A stretch of DNA of 6,805 nucleotides, taken from NCBI GenBank assembly GCA_013362725.1, contig JABFVP010000231.1, forward strand, positions 1 to 6,805. Direction: 5' to 3'. This stretch comes from Cupriavidus sp. Its GTDB lineage: Bacteria > Pseudomonadota > Gammaproteobacteria > Burkholderiales > Burkholderiaceae. How positions within the stretch are numbered: position 1 is the first letter of the stretch; the number at the start of each line of letters is the position of its first letter. A program made the position numbers and the translations under genes. Positions 6,710 through 6,805 of the stretch are shown here, piece by piece. The notes beneath the pieces are model-generated. The model worked only from the letters and a program-made list of their open reading frames with translations, had not been told where the DNA came from and ran no database searches.

Positions 6710-6718
6710 TGCTAGAAT
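6710..6718 (+). promoter_or_regulatory. Extended -10 promoter of the right-edge gene
   Basis: TGCTAGAAT is a perfect TGn extension followed by TAGAAT, five of six matches to the -10 consensus. The bases about 17 upstream (around 6690-6695) show no -35 resemblance, which is acceptable for an extended -10 promoter. The expected start of transcription is about 6724-6727, right at the first in-frame ATG (6725). Confidence 0.55.
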
Positions 6719-6724
6719 CCGGAC

Positions 6725-6805
6725 ATGATCGTCAAGTCCCGCCCGGCCGCCCATCAGGACACCCATCCGTCCATGCCAACCTTCGCCATCGTGCCCGCAT
6801 CCACC
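6725..6805 (+). CDS. Unidentified gene, N-terminal fragment (cut by the right edge)
   Basis: An open frame of 27 codons starts at ATG 6725 and leaves the window without a stop. It contains a second in-frame ATG at 6773 that would give MPTFAIVPAST. I do not recognise the family from so few residues. The MPTFAIVPAST start faintly resembles the first strand of GNAT acetyltransferases, but that is a guess. A good extended -10 element lies just upstream. Its predicted transcript start falls on the first ATG, so translation from 6725 would be leaderless. Starting at 6773 would leave a 45-50 base leader with an AGGA at 6756-6759, rather far (13 bases) from the codon. I favour 6773 as the real start, but give the longer frame to cover both. 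It diverges from tex. Confidence 0.4.
   Translation, partial: MIVKSRPAAHQDTHPSMPTFAIVPAST

Noticed and set aside
6452..6766. Minus-strand open frame overlapping the tex start and its promoter region
   Set aside because: It is out of frame with tex, lacks any recognisable domain, and the tex N-terminus at 6558 is well supported by family conservation.

Overview
The window is a high-GC, densely packed chromosomal segment. It looks like a betaproteobacterium of the Burkholderiaceae, most probably Cupriavidus or a close Ralstonia relative. I base this on GC-rich codon use, the protein sequences and the close agreement of the ArnT key residues with what I recall of the Cupriavidus metallidurans ArnT structure. 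No mobile element, CRISPR array, tRNA or rRNA is visible. Almost all the sequence is explained by six genes and the short gaps between them.

Left part (1-1893, minus strand): two genes of lipid A cationic-sugar (L-Ara4N) modification. An ArnT-type undecaprenyl-phosphate-sugar:lipid A glycosyltransferase is followed, after 3 bases, by the first 35 codons of a stand-alone ArnA-dehydrogenase-type UDP-glucuronate decarboxylase that runs off the left edge.

Middle (2114-4152, plus strand): a two-component pair with ATGA overlap. It comprises an OmpR-family response regulator closely resembling PmrA/BasR and QseB, and a membrane histidine kinase with a large acidic periplasmic sensor region. It diverges from the arn genes. 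The shared 220-base gap contains a PmrA-box-like site at 2040-2056: two TTAA-centred half-sites 11 bases apart, reading CTTAAT-N5-GTTAAG on the arn strand. A possible -10 for the arn direction lies 7 bases beyond it. Together this suggests a local circuit: the kinase senses an envelope signal (cationic peptide, metal or acid is an inference), the regulator is phosphorylated, and it activates the divergent arnT-arnA transcription unit and perhaps its own operon.

Right part (4153-6558, minus strand): a strong 15-bp-stem hairpin terminator lies between the convergent kinase and tex genes. The complete tex gene encodes a housekeeping S1-domain RNA-binding transcription accessory protein. At the right edge, divergent from tex, an extended -10 element precedes the first codons of an unidentified plus-strand gene.

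The most interesting signal is the regulator/operator/arn arrangement. The general system (PmrAB-Arn) is known, so this looks like a lineage-specific version of it rather than a new system.
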